A DNA stretch of 64,000 nt from Roseateles terrae (GTDB lineage: Bacteria > Pseudomonadota > Gammaproteobacteria > Burkholderiales > Burkholderiaceae_C): NCBI RefSeq assembly GCF_014192155.1, contig NZ_JACHXO010000010.1:183099-247098 (forward strand), read 5' to 3'. Positions within the stretch are counted from its first letter, which is position 1. Each line of letters opens with the position of its first letter. Of this stretch, positions 36,881-46,674 are shown in pieces. A program made the position numbers and the translations under genes. Below the pieces are notes generated by a model. That model saw only the letters and a list, made by a program, of their open reading frames with translations. It was not told where the DNA came from and made no database searches.

Positions 36881-38095
36881 TTACAGACGTTCGATGATGC
36901 CCGCAGCGCCCTGACCCGCGCCGACGCACATGGTGACCATGCCGTACTTGCCGCCGGTGCGACGCAGACCGTGAATCACCGACGCGGCGCGGATGGCACC
37001 GGTGGCGCCCAGCGGGTGACCCAGGGCGATGGCGCCGCCGTTGGGGTTCACCTTGCTGCGGTCCAGCACGATGCCCTTGCTGTCCAGATCGTTCAGCACG
37101 GCCAGCGACTGGGCGGCGAAGGCTTCGTTCAGCTCCACCCAGCCGAGGTCTTCGGCCTTGATACCGGCGAGCTTCAGCGCGGCGGGGATTGCCTCGATCG
37201 GGCCGATGCCCATGATTTCCGGCGGCACGCCACGCACGGCGAAGGAAACAAAACGCGCCAGCGGCGTCAGGCCGAAACGCTTCACCGCGGCTTCAGAGGC
37301 CACGATCAGCGCACCAGCGCCGTCCGAGGTCTGCGAGCTGTTGCCGGCGGTGACGCTGCCCTTGGCGGCGAACACCGGCTTGAGCTTGGCCAGGCCTTCC
37401 ATCGACGTGTCCTTGCGCGGACCTTCGTCAATATCAACCATGCGCGACTTCACCAGCACGCCGTCGCCATTCAGATCGGGCTGACGATCCTTCACTTCGA
37501 ACGGGGTAATCTCGTCCTTGAAGAAGCCGCCTTCGATGGCTGCCAGAGCGCGGCGATGCGATTCGAGCGCGAACTCGTCCTGCGCCTCGCGCGAGACCTT
37601 CCACTTCTCGGCGACCTTCTCGGCCGTCAGACCCATGCCATAGGCCAGGCCGATGTTTTCGTCGCGCTCGAAGATGGCCGGTGGGAAGGACGGCTTGTTG
37701 CCGCCCATCGGCACCATCGACATCGACTCCACGCCACCAGCGATCATGACTTCCGACTCACCGACGCGGATGCGGTCGGCCGCCATGGCCAGTGCAGTGA
37801 TGCCCGAGGCGCAATAACGGTTCACCGTCACGCCGCCCACGGTATTGGGCAGACCCGACAGCACCGCCGCCACGCGGGCGATGTTCATGCCCTGCTCACC
37901 TTCCGGGAACGAGCAGCCGATGATGGCGTCCTCGATCACCGACGGATCCAGGCCCGGGGCCTGGGCCAGTGCGGCCTGGATCACGCGGGACAGCATCTCG
38001 TCCGGACGGGTGTTCTTGAAATAGCCCCGGCCCGACTTGCCGATGGGCAGACGGGTGGCAGCGCAGATGTAGGCGTCTTGAACTTGTTTGGTCAT
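36881..38095 (-). CDS. Acetyl-CoA acyltransferase (3-ketoacyl-CoA thiolase, FadA-like)
   Basis: 404 residues. Catalytic residues of thiolases are visible: nucleophilic Cys in NRYCASGITALAMAA, His in GGAIALGHPLGATGA, second Cys in MCVGAGQGAAGI. Final step of beta-oxidation, cleaving 3-ketoacyl-CoA. The ATG at 38095 is preferred over a GTG/ATG five codons upstream because it gives the family N-terminus. It follows the FadN-type gene by 28 bp. Confidence 0.92.
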   Translation of the reverse strand: MTKQVQDAYICAATRLPIGKSGRGYFKNTRPDEMLSRVIQAALAQAPGLDPSVIEDAIIGCSFPEGEQGMNIARVAAVLSGLPNTVGGVTVNRYCASGITALAMAADRIRVGESEVMIAGGVESMSMVPMGGNKPSFPPAIFERDENIGLAYGMGLTAEKVAEKWKVSREAQDEFALESHRRALAAIEGGFFKDEITPFEVKDRQPDLNGDGVLVKSRMVDIDEGPRKDTSMEGLAKLKPVFAAKGSVTAGNSSQTSDGAGALIVASEAAVKRFGLTPLARFVSFAVRGVPPEIMGIGPIEAIPAALKLAGIKAEDLGWVELNEAFAAQSLAVLNDLDSKGIVLDRSKVNPNGGAIALGHPLGATGAIRAASVIHGLRRTGGKYGMVTMCVGAGQGAAGIIERL

Positions 38096-38123
38096 TTCTG
38101 ATCCTTTCAACGATCAGCAAAAA

Positions 38124-40520
38124 TCAATTGCGCACCGGCTTGCCGGTCTGCAGCATGCCCATGATCCGCTCCTGGGTCTTCGGATGCTCCAGCAGCGAGC
38201 AGAAGTGCTTGCGCTCCAGGGCCATCAGATATTCCTCGGTCACCAGGGCGCCGGCTTCCACTTCGCCGCCGCACACCACATCGGCGATGAGCGAAGCCAG
38301 ATGGAAGTCGTGCTGGCTGATGAAGCCGCCATCGCGCATGTTGGCCAACTGGGCCTTCACGGTCGCGATGCCGGAACGGCCGGCCACCGGGAAGGCCGCC
38401 TTCAGCGGCGGACGGTAGCCGGAGTCGGCCATCGCCTTGACCTGGGCCGAGGCCACGAACAGCAGCTCGTCCTTGTTGGGCACGATCACGTCGCTGTCCA
38501 GCAGGTAACCCAGCTTGCGGGCTTCCAGGGCGGAGGTGGCCACCTTGGCCGTCGCGGCGTTGGTGAAGCCGTCCTTCAGGAAGGCGAAGATGTCGGCGTT
38601 GGCATTGCCGGCCGAGGCCATCTCGGCCGCACGGCGGGCGATGTAGGTCAGACCGCCACCGCCGGGGATCAGGCCGACGCCCACTTCCACCAGACCCACA
38701 TACGACTCCATGTGGGCCACGCGGCGTGCGCAATGCACCGCCAGTTCGCAGCCGCCGCCCAGGGCCAGGCCACGCATGGCGGCCACCACCGGCACGTTGG
38801 CGTAGCGCACGCGCAGCATCATGTCCTGCAGCTTCTTCTCTTCCGGTGCGATGCCCTTGGCGCCCTTGGTCATGAAGACCGGCATCAGCGCTTCGAGGTT
38901 GGCACCGGCGGAGAAGACATCATCCGGCGACCAGATCACCAGACCCTTGTACTTCGCTTCGGCGATCTCGACCGCCTTCAGCAGCCCTTCGGTCACCGTC
39001 GGGCTGATCAGGTGCAGCTTGCAGTGGATGGAAGCGATCAGCACCTCGCCGTCCAGCGACCACACGCGGACTTCGTCGTTCTTGAACTCTTCGGTGCCGG
39101 CCTTCAGCGGCTCGACAGCGCCTTCGCCCACCAGGGATTCCGGGAAGGCCTGACGCTCATACACCGGCAGCTTGGCGCGCGGCTTGAACTTGCCTTCCGC
39201 GGCGCTCCACGAGCCGTCCTTGCTGTGCACGCCGCCGTTCTCGGCCACCGGGCCTTCAAACACCCAGGCGGGCAGCGGCGCCGACGACAGCGTCTTGCCG
39301 GCGTCGATGTCGGCCTTCACCCATTCAGCAACCTGCTTCCAGCCGGCGGCCTGCCACAGCTCGAAGGGGCCCTGTTGCGAGCCGAAGCCCCAGCGCATGG
39401 CGAAGTCGATTTCGCGGGCGGTGTCGGCCACGGTGTCCAGATGCACAGCCACGTACTGGAAGCTGTCGCGCAGGATGGACCACAGGAACTGCGCCTGCGG
39501 GTTGGTCGATTCACGCAGCAGCTTGATGCGGTCGGCGGCCGGCTTCTTCAGCATGCGGGCCACGATTTCGTCGGCCTTCTTGCCGCCGGCGACGTAGTCA
39601 CCGGTGGCGAAGTCCAGACGCTGGATGTCCTTGCCGACCTTCTTGTAGAAGCCTGCGCCGGCCTTCTGGCCCAGGGCGCCCTTCTCGATCAGACCGGCCA
39701 GCACCTTCGGCGTGGCATAGGTCGAGTAGAACGGGTCGTCCTTCAGGTTGTCCTGCATCGTCTTGACGACGTGCGCCATCGTGTCCAGGCCCACCACGTC
39801 CGCGGTGCGGAAGGTGCCCGACGATGCGCGGCCCAGCTTCTTGCCGGTCAGGTCGTCCACCACGTCCACGCTCAGGCCGAACTTCTCGGCCTCGATCATC
39901 GTGGCCATCATGCCGGCGATGCCCACGCGGTTGGCGACGAAGTTGGGCGTGTCATTGGCACGCACCACACCCTTGCCGACGGCGGTGGTCACGAAGCTCT
40001 CGAGCTGGTCGATCACTTCCGGACGGGTCGTCGGCGTGTTGATCAGCTCCACCAGGTACATGTAGCGCGGCGGATTGAAGAAATGGATGCCGCAGAAACG
40101 CGGCTTGATTTCTTCCGGCAGCACTTCGCTGAGCTTGGTGATCGACAGGCCCGACGTGTTGGACGCCACGATGGCGTGCGGGGCGACGAACGGGGCGATC
40201 TTCGTGTAGAGATCCAGCTTCCAGTCCATCCGCTCGGCGATCGCCTCGATGATCAGGTCGCAGTCCTTCAGCAGTTCCAGATGCTCTTCGTAGTTGGCCT
40301 GCTGGATCAGCGCGGCATTCTCGGCCACGCCCAGCGGGGCCGGCTTGAGCTTCTTCAGGCCTTCGACCGCCTTGGTCACGATCCCGTTCTTGGGGCCTTC
40401 CTTGGCCGGCAGGTCGAACAGCACGACCGGCACTTTCACGTTGACCAGATGGGCGGCGATTTGCGCGCCCATCACGCCGGCGCCGAGCACGGCCACCTTG
40501 CGAACTTGGAATCGACTCAT
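38124..40520 (-). CDS. FadN-type bifunctional 3-hydroxyacyl-CoA dehydrogenase/enoyl-CoA hydratase
   Basis: 798 residues. The NAD-binding 3-hydroxyacyl-CoA dehydrogenase half comes first (VLGAGVMGAQIAAHL; catalytic His in CGIHFFNPPRYMYLVE), then a crotonase half (SAGANLEAL, AMRGLALGGGCELAVHCARRV). This domain order is the reverse of E. coli FadB and matches FadN of Bacillus. Performs hydration and oxidation in beta-oxidation. The ATG at 40520 gives the Rossmann N-terminus; six codons upstream are also open. It lies in an operon with thiolase and acyl-CoA dehydrogenase. Confidence 0.92.
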   Translation of the reverse strand: MSRFQVRKVAVLGAGVMGAQIAAHLVNVKVPVVLFDLPAKEGPKNGIVTKAVEGLKKLKPAPLGVAENAALIQQANYEEHLELLKDCDLIIEAIAERMDWKLDLYTKIAPFVAPHAIVASNTSGLSITKLSEVLPEEIKPRFCGIHFFNPPRYMYLVELINTPTTRPEVIDQLESFVTTAVGKGVVRANDTPNFVANRVGIAGMMATMIEAEKFGLSVDVVDDLTGKKLGRASSGTFRTADVVGLDTMAHVVKTMQDNLKDDPFYSTYATPKVLAGLIEKGALGQKAGAGFYKKVGKDIQRLDFATGDYVAGGKKADEIVARMLKKPAADRIKLLRESTNPQAQFLWSILRDSFQYVAVHLDTVADTAREIDFAMRWGFGSQQGPFELWQAAGWKQVAEWVKADIDAGKTLSSAPLPAWVFEGPVAENGGVHSKDGSWSAAEGKFKPRAKLPVYERQAFPESLVGEGAVEPLKAGTEEFKNDEVRVWSLDGEVLIASIHCKLHLISPTVTEGLLKAVEIAEAKYKGLVIWSPDDVFSAGANLEALMPVFMTKGAKGIAPEEKKLQDMMLRVRYANVPVVAAMRGLALGGGCELAVHCARRVAHMESYVGLVEVGVGLIPGGGGLTYIARRAAEMASAGNANADIFAFLKDGFTNAATAKVATSALEARKLGYLLDSDVIVPNKDELLFVASAQVKAMADSGYRPPLKAAFPVAGRSGIATVKAQLANMRDGGFISQHDFHLASLIADVVCGGEVEAGALVTEEYLMALERKHFCSLLEHPKTQERIMGMLQTGKPVRN

Positions 40521-40566
40521 GGTTTCTCCAATGAACATCTCTGCGATGTAAATAATCCGGCGGAGC

Positions 40567-41019
40567 TTATTCAGCTCTCACCCAGGTCTGTGTACGCCCC
40601 AACAAAGGCATGCCGATGAAACCGCGCACTTCCAGCTTGCGGCCGCCTTCCACCGGGCGCAGACGCACCTTGTAGACCTTGCCGTTGGCCGGGTCGAGGA
40701 TGTCCCCGCCGTCCCACAGTTCGGTGTCACCGCTGCTCTTCTTGACGTTGCGGATGATGGTCATGCCCAGGATGGGCTGGCCCTTGCGGTCGTCGCTGCA
40801 TTCCTCGCAGACGGCCGTCTGCTTGGCCGGGTCATTGATCTTCTCGATCTTGCCGACCAGCACGCCGCCCACGTCGCTGATGCGGACGGTGGAGCGCTCC
40901 TGGCGGGTTTCGTCGTCGATGGTCTTCCAGACACCGACCGGCGAGCTGTTCTGGGCCAGGGCCACATTGACGGACATGCTCAGGCCCAGGGCCATGGCGG
41001 TCGCGATCAGCGGTTTCAT
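40567..41019 (-). CDS. DUF2147-family exported protein
   Basis: 150 residues. Signal peptide (MKPLIATAMALGLSMSVNVALA) followed by the DUF2147 beta-barrel-like domain: SPVGVWKTIDDETR at the start, GKIEKI, CSDDRKGQPILGMTIIR, and GRTQTWVR at the end. The Cys pair in CEECSDD is a family feature. Function of DUF2147 proteins is not established. The ATG at 41019 follows AGGAG. It sits between the acyl-CoA dehydrogenase and FadN genes, in the operon, which is known for relatives in Burkholderiales. Confidence 0.88.
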   Translation of the reverse strand: MKPLIATAMALGLSMSVNVALAQNSSPVGVWKTIDDETRQERSTVRISDVGGVLVGKIEKINDPAKQTAVCEECSDDRKGQPILGMTIIRNVKKSSGDTELWDGGDILDPANGKVYKVRLRPVEGGRKLEVRGFIGMPLLGRTQTWVRAE

Positions 41020-41143
41020 CGTGTCTCTCTCCTGCTTTTCTGGTGATTGGATGCGATGGTGAGCAAACCGCGCCCGGGCGTCAAAACCCGGGCACGTGCT
41101 GGGGGCATCCACTGGGGCCTCCGATGGACACCCGCGGGGACGA

Positions 41144-42934
41144 TCAGAACAGGGCTTCGTCCATTTCCATCAGCGAGCTCAGGCCGGCGCGGCAGGAGCG
41201 GATCAGACCGGCGGTTTCGGGCAGCAGCTTGGCGAAGTAGAAACGCGCGGTGGCCAGCTTGGCGGTGTAGAACGGATCGCCGCTGTCCTTCTTGTCCAGG
41301 GCCAGGCGGGCCATGCGGGCCCACATGTAGGCGAAGGTCAGGTGGCCGACGACACGCAGGTAATCCACGGCGGCGGCGCCGACTTCGTCCGGATTCTGGA
41401 AGGCCTTCATGCCGATTTCGGTGGTCAGCTTGGTAACCTTGTCGCCGATGTCGGCCAGCGGGTTGATGAACTCCTGCATCGCCTCGTTGGTGCCCTCTTC
41501 CTCGACGAACTCGGCGATCTTCTTGCCGAACTTCTTCAGGACAGCGCCGTTGTTGGCGAGGATCTTGCGGCCCAGCAGGTCCAGCGCCTGGATGGTGTTG
41601 GTGCCTTCATAGATCATGTTGATGCGGGAGTCCCGCACGAACTGCTCCATGCCCCATTCGTGGATGAAGCCGTGGCCACCGAACACCTGCATGCAGTGCG
41701 AGGTGGCGATCCAGCCGTTGTCGGTGATGAAGGCCTTGATGATCGGGGTCAGCAGGGCGACTTCGTCCTCGCAGGCCTTGCGCTCATCAGCGTCGTCGCT
41801 GGACAGGGCCTTGTCCAGCTGCAGGGCCACGTAGCCGGTCAGGGCACGACCGCCTTCGGCGTAGGCACGAGCGGTCAGCAGCATCTTGCGCACGTCCGGG
41901 TGCACGATGATCGGGTCGGCCGGCTTGTCCGGCGCCTTCGGGCCCGACAGGGCGCGCATCTGGATGCGGTCCTTGGCGTAGGCCACCGCGTTCTGGTAGG
42001 CCACTTCGGTCAGGCCGAGGGACTGGTTGCCGACGCCCAGGCGGGCGGCGTTCATCATCACGAACATGGCCTGCAGGCCCTTGTTGGGCTGGCCCACCAG
42101 CGTGCCGACGGCGCCGTCCAGCACCATCTGGGCGGTGGCGTTGCCGTGAATGCCCATCTTGTGTTCCAGGCCGCCGCAGTAGATGGCGTTGCGCTCGCCC
42201 ACCGAGCCGTCGGCGTTCACATGGAACTTCGGCACGATGAACAGCGAGATGCCCTTGGAACCGGCGGGTGCGTCCGGCAGGCGGGCCAGCACCAGGTGAA
42301 CGATGTTCTCGGCCAGGTCGTGTTCACCGGCGGAGATGAAGATCTTCTGGCCGGTGATCTTGTAGGTGCCGTCGGCCTGGGGTTCGGCCTTGGAGCGCAG
42401 CAGGCCCAGGTCGGTACCGCAATGCGGCTCGGTCAGGCACATCGTGCCGGTCCAGACGCCAGAGGTCAGCTTGGGCAGGTAGAGCTTCTTCTGCTCGGGC
42501 GTGCCGTGGGCATGCAGGGCTTCATAAGCGCCGTGGCTCAGGCCGGGATACATCGTCCAGGCCTGGTTGGCCGAGTTCAGCATCTCGTAGAAGGCGTTGT
42601 TCACGACCACCGGCAGGCCCTGGCCGCCGTATTCCGGGTCGCACGACAGGGCAGGCCAGCCGCCTTCCACATACTGGGCGTAAGCTTCCTTGAAGCCCTT
42701 GGGCGCCTTCACTTCGTGGGTGGTCTTGTCCAGCACGCAGCCTTCGGCGTCGCCCGACAGGTTCAGCGGCGCAATCACCTCAGCGGCGAACTTGCCGCCC
42801 TCTTCCAGCACCGCATTGATCGTGTCCTCATCCACCTCGGCGTGGGCCGGCAGCATCTTGAGTTCGTCAGCGGCGTGCAGCAGCTCGTGCAGAACGAACT
42901 GCATGTCGCGCAGGGGCGGGTTGTACTGGGGCAT
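41144..42934 (-). CDS. Acyl-CoA dehydrogenase
   Basis: 596 residues, long FAD-dependent acyl-CoA dehydrogenase with a C-terminal extension. FAD/substrate blocks MCLTEPHCGTDLGLLRSKA and ISAGEHDL are present; the catalytic base is the Glu in MIYEGTNTIQALDL; GGHGFIHEWGMEQFVRD precedes it. First oxidation step of beta-oxidation. Together with the following FadN and thiolase genes it forms a complete fatty-acid degradation unit; it lies 63 bp past the TetR gene. Confidence 0.94.
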   Translation of the reverse strand: MPQYNPPLRDMQFVLHELLHAADELKMLPAHAEVDEDTINAVLEEGGKFAAEVIAPLNLSGDAEGCVLDKTTHEVKAPKGFKEAYAQYVEGGWPALSCDPEYGGQGLPVVVNNAFYEMLNSANQAWTMYPGLSHGAYEALHAHGTPEQKKLYLPKLTSGVWTGTMCLTEPHCGTDLGLLRSKAEPQADGTYKITGQKIFISAGEHDLAENIVHLVLARLPDAPAGSKGISLFIVPKFHVNADGSVGERNAIYCGGLEHKMGIHGNATAQMVLDGAVGTLVGQPNKGLQAMFVMMNAARLGVGNQSLGLTEVAYQNAVAYAKDRIQMRALSGPKAPDKPADPIIVHPDVRKMLLTARAYAEGGRALTGYVALQLDKALSSDDADERKACEDEVALLTPIIKAFITDNGWIATSHCMQVFGGHGFIHEWGMEQFVRDSRINMIYEGTNTIQALDLLGRKILANNGAVLKKFGKKIAEFVEEEGTNEAMQEFINPLADIGDKVTKLTTEIGMKAFQNPDEVGAAAVDYLRVVGHLTFAYMWARMARLALDKKDSGDPFYTAKLATARFYFAKLLPETAGLIRSCRAGLSSLMEMDEALF

Positions 42935-42997
42935 GAGGAACTCCTGATGTCGAGGTTTTGTGAGTGGAGAACGAAGCGGGGAATGCCGCTGTAGGGA

Positions 42998-43759
42998 TCA
43001 GGCTCGTCGCCGCGCGGCGGGCGCGTCGGCGGGGGCCGGAGAAGGGGGTGTGGCGTCGGCGGTCCGCTGGCGCGCGGTGACATCCGCGTCACGACCGGCG
43101 GGGGTCGCAAAACTGTCCACGATGCGGGCCAGGCCCACGCTCGCCCGCGCCAGCGCGCCGGGGCTGCGCAGAAAACGCGCATCGTGATGAAGGGAGAGGA
43201 TCAGACCGTGCATCTCGAACAGGATCTGGTCGGCATCGGCATCCGGCGCCAGATGGCCAGCGTCCTGCGCCAGCAAGATGGCCTTGCGCAGCGCGTTGTG
43301 CCAGTCCTTGACCATGCTGACCAGGGCGTCCCGCACCGGGCCGGGACGATCATCGAATTCCACCGCGCCGCTGATGTAGATGCAGCCGGAGTCCACCTCG
43401 ATGGACACCCGGTGCACCCAGCGCTCGAACAGTGCGCGCAGGCGCGGCAGGCCGCGAGGCTCACGGATGGCGGTGAAGAAGACCTCTTCTTCAAATTTGG
43501 CGTGATATTCACGCACCACCGCGATCTGCAGTTCTTCCCGCGAGCCAAAGTGGGCAAACACGCCCGACTTGCTCATCTTGGTCACGTCCGCCAGGGCGCC
43601 GATGGACAAACCTTCCAACCCCATGTGCGACGCCAGACCCAGGGCCGCTTCCAGGATGGCGGCGCGGGTCTGCTGGCCTTTTTGCAGCGAACGGGCACCC
43701 CGGCGGGGGGCGGCGCTGCCGGCGGCTGGCTTTTGGCGGTTGAGGGAGGTGGAGGACAC
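42998..43759 (-). CDS. TetR/AcrR-family regulator of the beta-oxidation operon
   Basis: 253 residues. The helix-turn-helix (RAAILEAALGLASHMGLEG, then IGALADVTKMSKSGVFAHF) is followed by a C-terminal domain typical of fatty-acid-responsive TetR proteins (HYHAKFEEEVF-like start). The C-terminus is Ala/Pro/Arg-rich. Start is either GTG 43759 (used here) or TTG 43768. It is first in the operon and has a palindrome immediately upstream, so I infer it represses itself and the downstream fad genes until acyl-CoA accumulates. Confidence 0.88.
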   Translation of the reverse strand: MSSTSLNRQKPAAGSAAPRRGARSLQKGQQTRAAILEAALGLASHMGLEGLSIGALADVTKMSKSGVFAHFGSREELQIAVVREYHAKFEEEVFFTAIREPRGLPRLRALFERWVHRVSIEVDSGCIYISGAVEFDDRPGPVRDALVSMVKDWHNALRKAILLAQDAGHLAPDADADQILFEMHGLILSLHHDARFLRSPGALARASVGLARIVDSFATPAGRDADVTARQRTADATPPSPAPADAPAARRRA

Positions 43760-43775
43760 AGTGCCCAATAATAAA

Positions 43776-43790
43776 ACGAACGGTCGTTCT
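43776..43790 (-). promoter_or_regulatory. Probable TetR operator upstream of the beta-oxidation operon
   Basis: GAACG-GT-CGTTC, flanked by AT-rich sequence, lies 17-28 bp before the TetR gene start. Its form agrees with operators of TetR regulators of fatty-acid degradation. Confidence 0.65.
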
Positions 43791-43833
43791 ATTTTGCAGA
43801 CTTCCGGGTCTCCTGCGCAATCCTTCCCCCCGG

Positions 43834-43859
43834 TTTTTTAGTGGCACGGGCCTAAAAAA
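43834..43859. other. AT-stem hairpin in the region between TetR and cheW
   Basis: TTTTTTAG and CTAAAAAA form an 8-bp perfect stem around a GC-rich 10-nt loop. Outside of this, the 311-bp region between the TetR and CheW genes (43760-44070) shows the operator near the TetR gene and no other clear element. Confidence 0.4.
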
Positions 43860-44070
43860 GGTGGGCGGCGTCACCCGGCTCAGGGTTCGCCGCGTCGTCG
43901 GGCTCGCCGCGTGCTGGCATAGACTCGGAAACAAGTCCGCCACAAATGCCTGGATGACCAGCGGGGCGGATGTGACAGGGAGCCACAAGCATGTTGATGT
44001 CTGGGAATGACCGCGGCCGCGGCCCTGCGGAATCCACCGGATTCCGGCTTTGCTGACCGGGCGCAACCGC

Positions 44071-44652
44071 ATGGACGCCACTGGAGAAGACAGGCCCGTG
44101 CTGGTCTGCCGGGTCGGCTCACGCCTGTGTGCCTGGCCTCTGGACAGCGTCGATGAGATCCTTCGCCCCCGCCCGCTGCGCACGTTGATGGCGCCGGTGC
44201 CCCATGTGACGGGCCTTGCCCGGGTGCGTGGGCGATGGGTGCCGGTGGTGGATGTTGCCGGAGCGGCCGGCCTGGAAGAAGTCCTTGTCGGCCGCTGGGT
44301 GGTGTTGCACCACGAGGACCAGATCGCTGCGCTGGCGGTGACCGAAGTGACGGGCGTACAGCGTCTGGCGGCGCAGGCGATGGACACGCTGCCGCCCCTC
44401 TTGAGCGATGCGCATCATGCGGTGCTGTCCGGCGTCGCAACCTTGAATGATGCCTTGATCGCCCTCCTGGATCCGGCGCGGCTGATGCCGCCGCCCGCGC
44501 TCGTTGCAGCGAGCCTTGGAGAGGATGACCTGGAAACTGCAGCCCCGGACGACCTCGACATGCCCGGAACCGCGGGCGGCGCAGCGCCCTCCCAGACGCC
44601 CGGCGCATCCCTCGACGGCGACAGGTCTCAGTCCCGGGAGAGCGCCGCATGA
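44071..44652 (+). CDS. CheW-like adaptor (first, WspB/WspD-type)
   Basis: 193 residues. One CheW domain (about residues 10-140): VLVCRVGSRLCAWPLDSVDEI, VTGLARVRGRWVPVVDVAG, and VTGVQRL. The C-terminal 50 residues are Ala/Asp/Pro-rich and probably disordered. CheW couples receptors to CheA. ATG at 44071 chosen over an upstream TTG. Its end overlaps the cheR start by 4 bp. First gene of an eight-gene chemosensory operon. Confidence 0.88.
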   Translation: MDATGEDRPVLVCRVGSRLCAWPLDSVDEILRPRPLRTLMAPVPHVTGLARVRGRWVPVVDVAGAAGLEEVLVGRWVVLHHEDQIAALAVTEVTGVQRLAAQAMDTLPPLLSDAHHAVLSGVATLNDALIALLDPARLMPPPALVAASLGEDDLETAAPDDLDMPGTAGGAAPSQTPGASLDGDRSQSRESAA

Positions 44653-46097
44653 CCCGAGAGACGGTACCAGTCCTGCTGGAAGGCGAAGAGGCCTTCGGAC
44701 TGCTGGAACGTCTCCGTGCCCTCGTCGCCCGCCATCTCGGATTGCAGCTGGACCCCAGCCAGGACGACCGCCTGCGCAACACACTCCACCGCCTGGCCGG
44801 GCCGGAGGCTCCGGCCGCTTGGCTGACCCGCCTGGAGCGTTTCACCAGTCAGGCGGATCAGGATGCGATGGCCGCAGCCCTGACCGTCGGCGAGACCTAT
44901 TTCTTCCGCCACGCCGAGCAGCTCGATGCCTTGCGCACTGTGGTGTTGCCGCGCTGGGTGAAGCGCCATCCCGCACCGCGGCGGCTGCGGGCGCTGTGCG
45001 CCGGTTGCGCCAGCGGCGAAGAGGCCTACACGCTCGCCATGACCTTGCAGCGCTCGGTCCTGGGCCCCGGCGGCGTGGACTGGGACATCACCGCCTTCGA
45101 CATCAATGCCGCCGCGCTGCAGCGCGCGCGCACGGCCCACTACAACGCCTGGAGCCTGCGCGCCACCCCTCCGGCCTGGCGGGACCTGTGGTTCCGACCT
45201 GACGGCGCCGGCTGGACACCCCTGCCGAGCCTGCGGCGCCGGGTGCAGTTTCACCAGCGGCAGATTGCCCTGCCCGATCCGGGCTTCTGGCGCGCCGGCC
45301 ACTTCGACATCATCTTCTGTCGCAACATGCTGATGTATCTGGAGGCGCCTTCGCTCCGGCAGGCCGTCCAGCATCTGGCCACCGCACTGGCGCCTGGCGG
45401 GGCGCTGTTCCTTGGGCATGCGGAAACGCTGCACAGCCTGACGGATCAACTGGTCCTGCAACAAGGCGCCGGCTGCTTTTTCCATCAGCGGCGGGACGAT
45501 GTAGCCGCCGCCTCCCAGGCCCTCGTCCCCCACACGGCTCCTCGCCCTTCGACGCTGGATCCCGACTGGCTGGCCACGCACCGGGCGGGCGCCAAGGTCA
45601 GCGCGGCCACCGGCGCCGATGCCCCCGCGCCGGACTCCATCTGGGACGCTCCCTTCCCCACCGAATGGCCCACGCTCGACGGGGATGAAGACAGCACCCG
45701 CCAGCTGGACCGGGCGCTGCAGCTCGTTGAAACCGGCCACGTCAATGATGGTCTGCGTGTCTGCGCCAGCCTCATCACCCCGTCCGTGCCCGCCGATATC
45801 CAGGCCGATGCCCTCTACATCCAGGCGCTGGCCCTGGAGGAACGTGGTGAACTGCCGGCCGCGGAATGGCATCACCAGCGCGCCGCCGCCAAGGATGCCC
45901 ACTTCGCCATGCCCCATCTGCGCCTGGGTCTGCTGGCCCGCCGCCGCGGTGAGCCGGTGGCTGCACGGCGTGAACTTCGTTGCGCCCTGGAACTGCTGGA
46001 CACCGAATCGCCCGCCCGCCTGCGCCGCTTTGGCGGCGGCTTCGAACGCCAGGCGCTGCGGCAGCTCTGCACCAACGATCTGGGAGACCTCCGATGA
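44649..46097 (+). CDS. CheR-type receptor methyltransferase with TPR C-terminus (WspC-like)
   Basis: 482 residues. CheR N-terminal helical domain (about residues 18-80), SAM-binding domain with LCAGCASGEEAYTLAM and FCRNMLMYLEAPSLRQA, then about 200 residues with TPR-like helices (QLVETGHVNDGLRVCASLI; ALALEERGELPAAEWHHQRA; MPHLRLGLLARRRGEPVAARRELRCA). This layout equals WspC of the Wsp system. It methylates the receptor encoded downstream. Overlaps both CheW genes (ATGA-type at 46094-46097). Confidence 0.92.
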   Translation: MTRETVPVLLEGEEAFGLLERLRALVARHLGLQLDPSQDDRLRNTLHRLAGPEAPAAWLTRLERFTSQADQDAMAAALTVGETYFFRHAEQLDALRTVVLPRWVKRHPAPRRLRALCAGCASGEEAYTLAMTLQRSVLGPGGVDWDITAFDINAAALQRARTAHYNAWSLRATPPAWRDLWFRPDGAGWTPLPSLRRRVQFHQRQIALPDPGFWRAGHFDIIFCRNMLMYLEAPSLRQAVQHLATALAPGGALFLGHAETLHSLTDQLVLQQGAGCFFHQRRDDVAAASQALVPHTAPRPSTLDPDWLATHRAGAKVSAATGADAPAPDSIWDAPFPTEWPTLDGDEDSTRQLDRALQLVETGHVNDGLRVCASLITPSVPADIQADALYIQALALEERGELPAAEWHHQRAAAKDAHFAMPHLRLGLLARRRGEPVAARRELRCALELLDTESPARLRRFGGGFERQALRQLCTNDLGDLR

Positions 46098-46657
46098 GTC
46101 CGACGTCCCACGCCTCCACCGAGGCGTTGCTGTCCCAGCTGCAAGGCTGGCGCGAAAGCTTCGACGACTCCTTTGCCGAGCCCCGCCACAGTGACGGCTG
46201 GGGTGACGCCTGGAATGTGCTGGGCATCCGGATTGCCGGGGAGCCCTTCGCGCTGTCGCTGGACGAACTGGCCGGACTGTTGACCGCCCAGACGCCCGCC
46301 CCCTACCCGGCTGATGCCCCTGCCCTGATAGGCCTGATCGGCCACCGGGGTCAGGTGCTGCCGCTGTACGACTTGCGCGCCTGGCTGGGACGCGGGTTGA
46401 GCAGCAGCGTCCGCTGGTGGGCAGTTCTTCGATCGTCCCCGGTCGCGCTGGCGGTGGAAGACTTCGACGGACAGTGGCGGGTGCCGCCCGAAGACAGGCT
46501 TCAGCAGGCAGACAGCCACGAGGGTGTCGGACGATGGACCTTGAGATGCAACGGCGACCTGCGCCCGCTGATTGCATTGGTCCCGCTCGTCGAACGATTG
46601 ACGGCAACTCTTGCCGTCCATAAGAACGGCGCCGCAGCGGCCGTCACCACGGCCTGA
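46094..46657 (+). CDS. CheW-like adaptor (second, WspD-like)
   Basis: 187 residues. CheW domain from about residue 30: [54 protein letters not shown]. An N-terminal region of about 30 residues precedes it. Two CheW proteins flanking CheR is the Wsp arrangement. ATG at 46094 overlaps the cheR stop. Confidence 0.88.
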   Translation: MSPTSHASTEALLSQLQGWRESFDDSFAEPRHSDGWGDAWNVLGIRIAGEPFALSLDELAGLLTAQTPAPYPADAPALIGLIGHRGQVLPLYDLRAWLGRGLSSSVRWWAVLRSSPVALAVEDFDGQWRVPPEDRLQQADSHEGVGRWTLRCNGDLRPLIALVPLVERLTATLAVHKNGAAAAVTTA

Positions 46658-46674
46658 AACAAGGAGGAGCAAGC

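Noticed and set aside
38088..40619. Open frame of 843 codons opposite the FadN-type gene
   Set aside because: Mirror image of high-GC codon use over a well-conserved enzyme; composition dominated by His, Arg and Gly, no motif.
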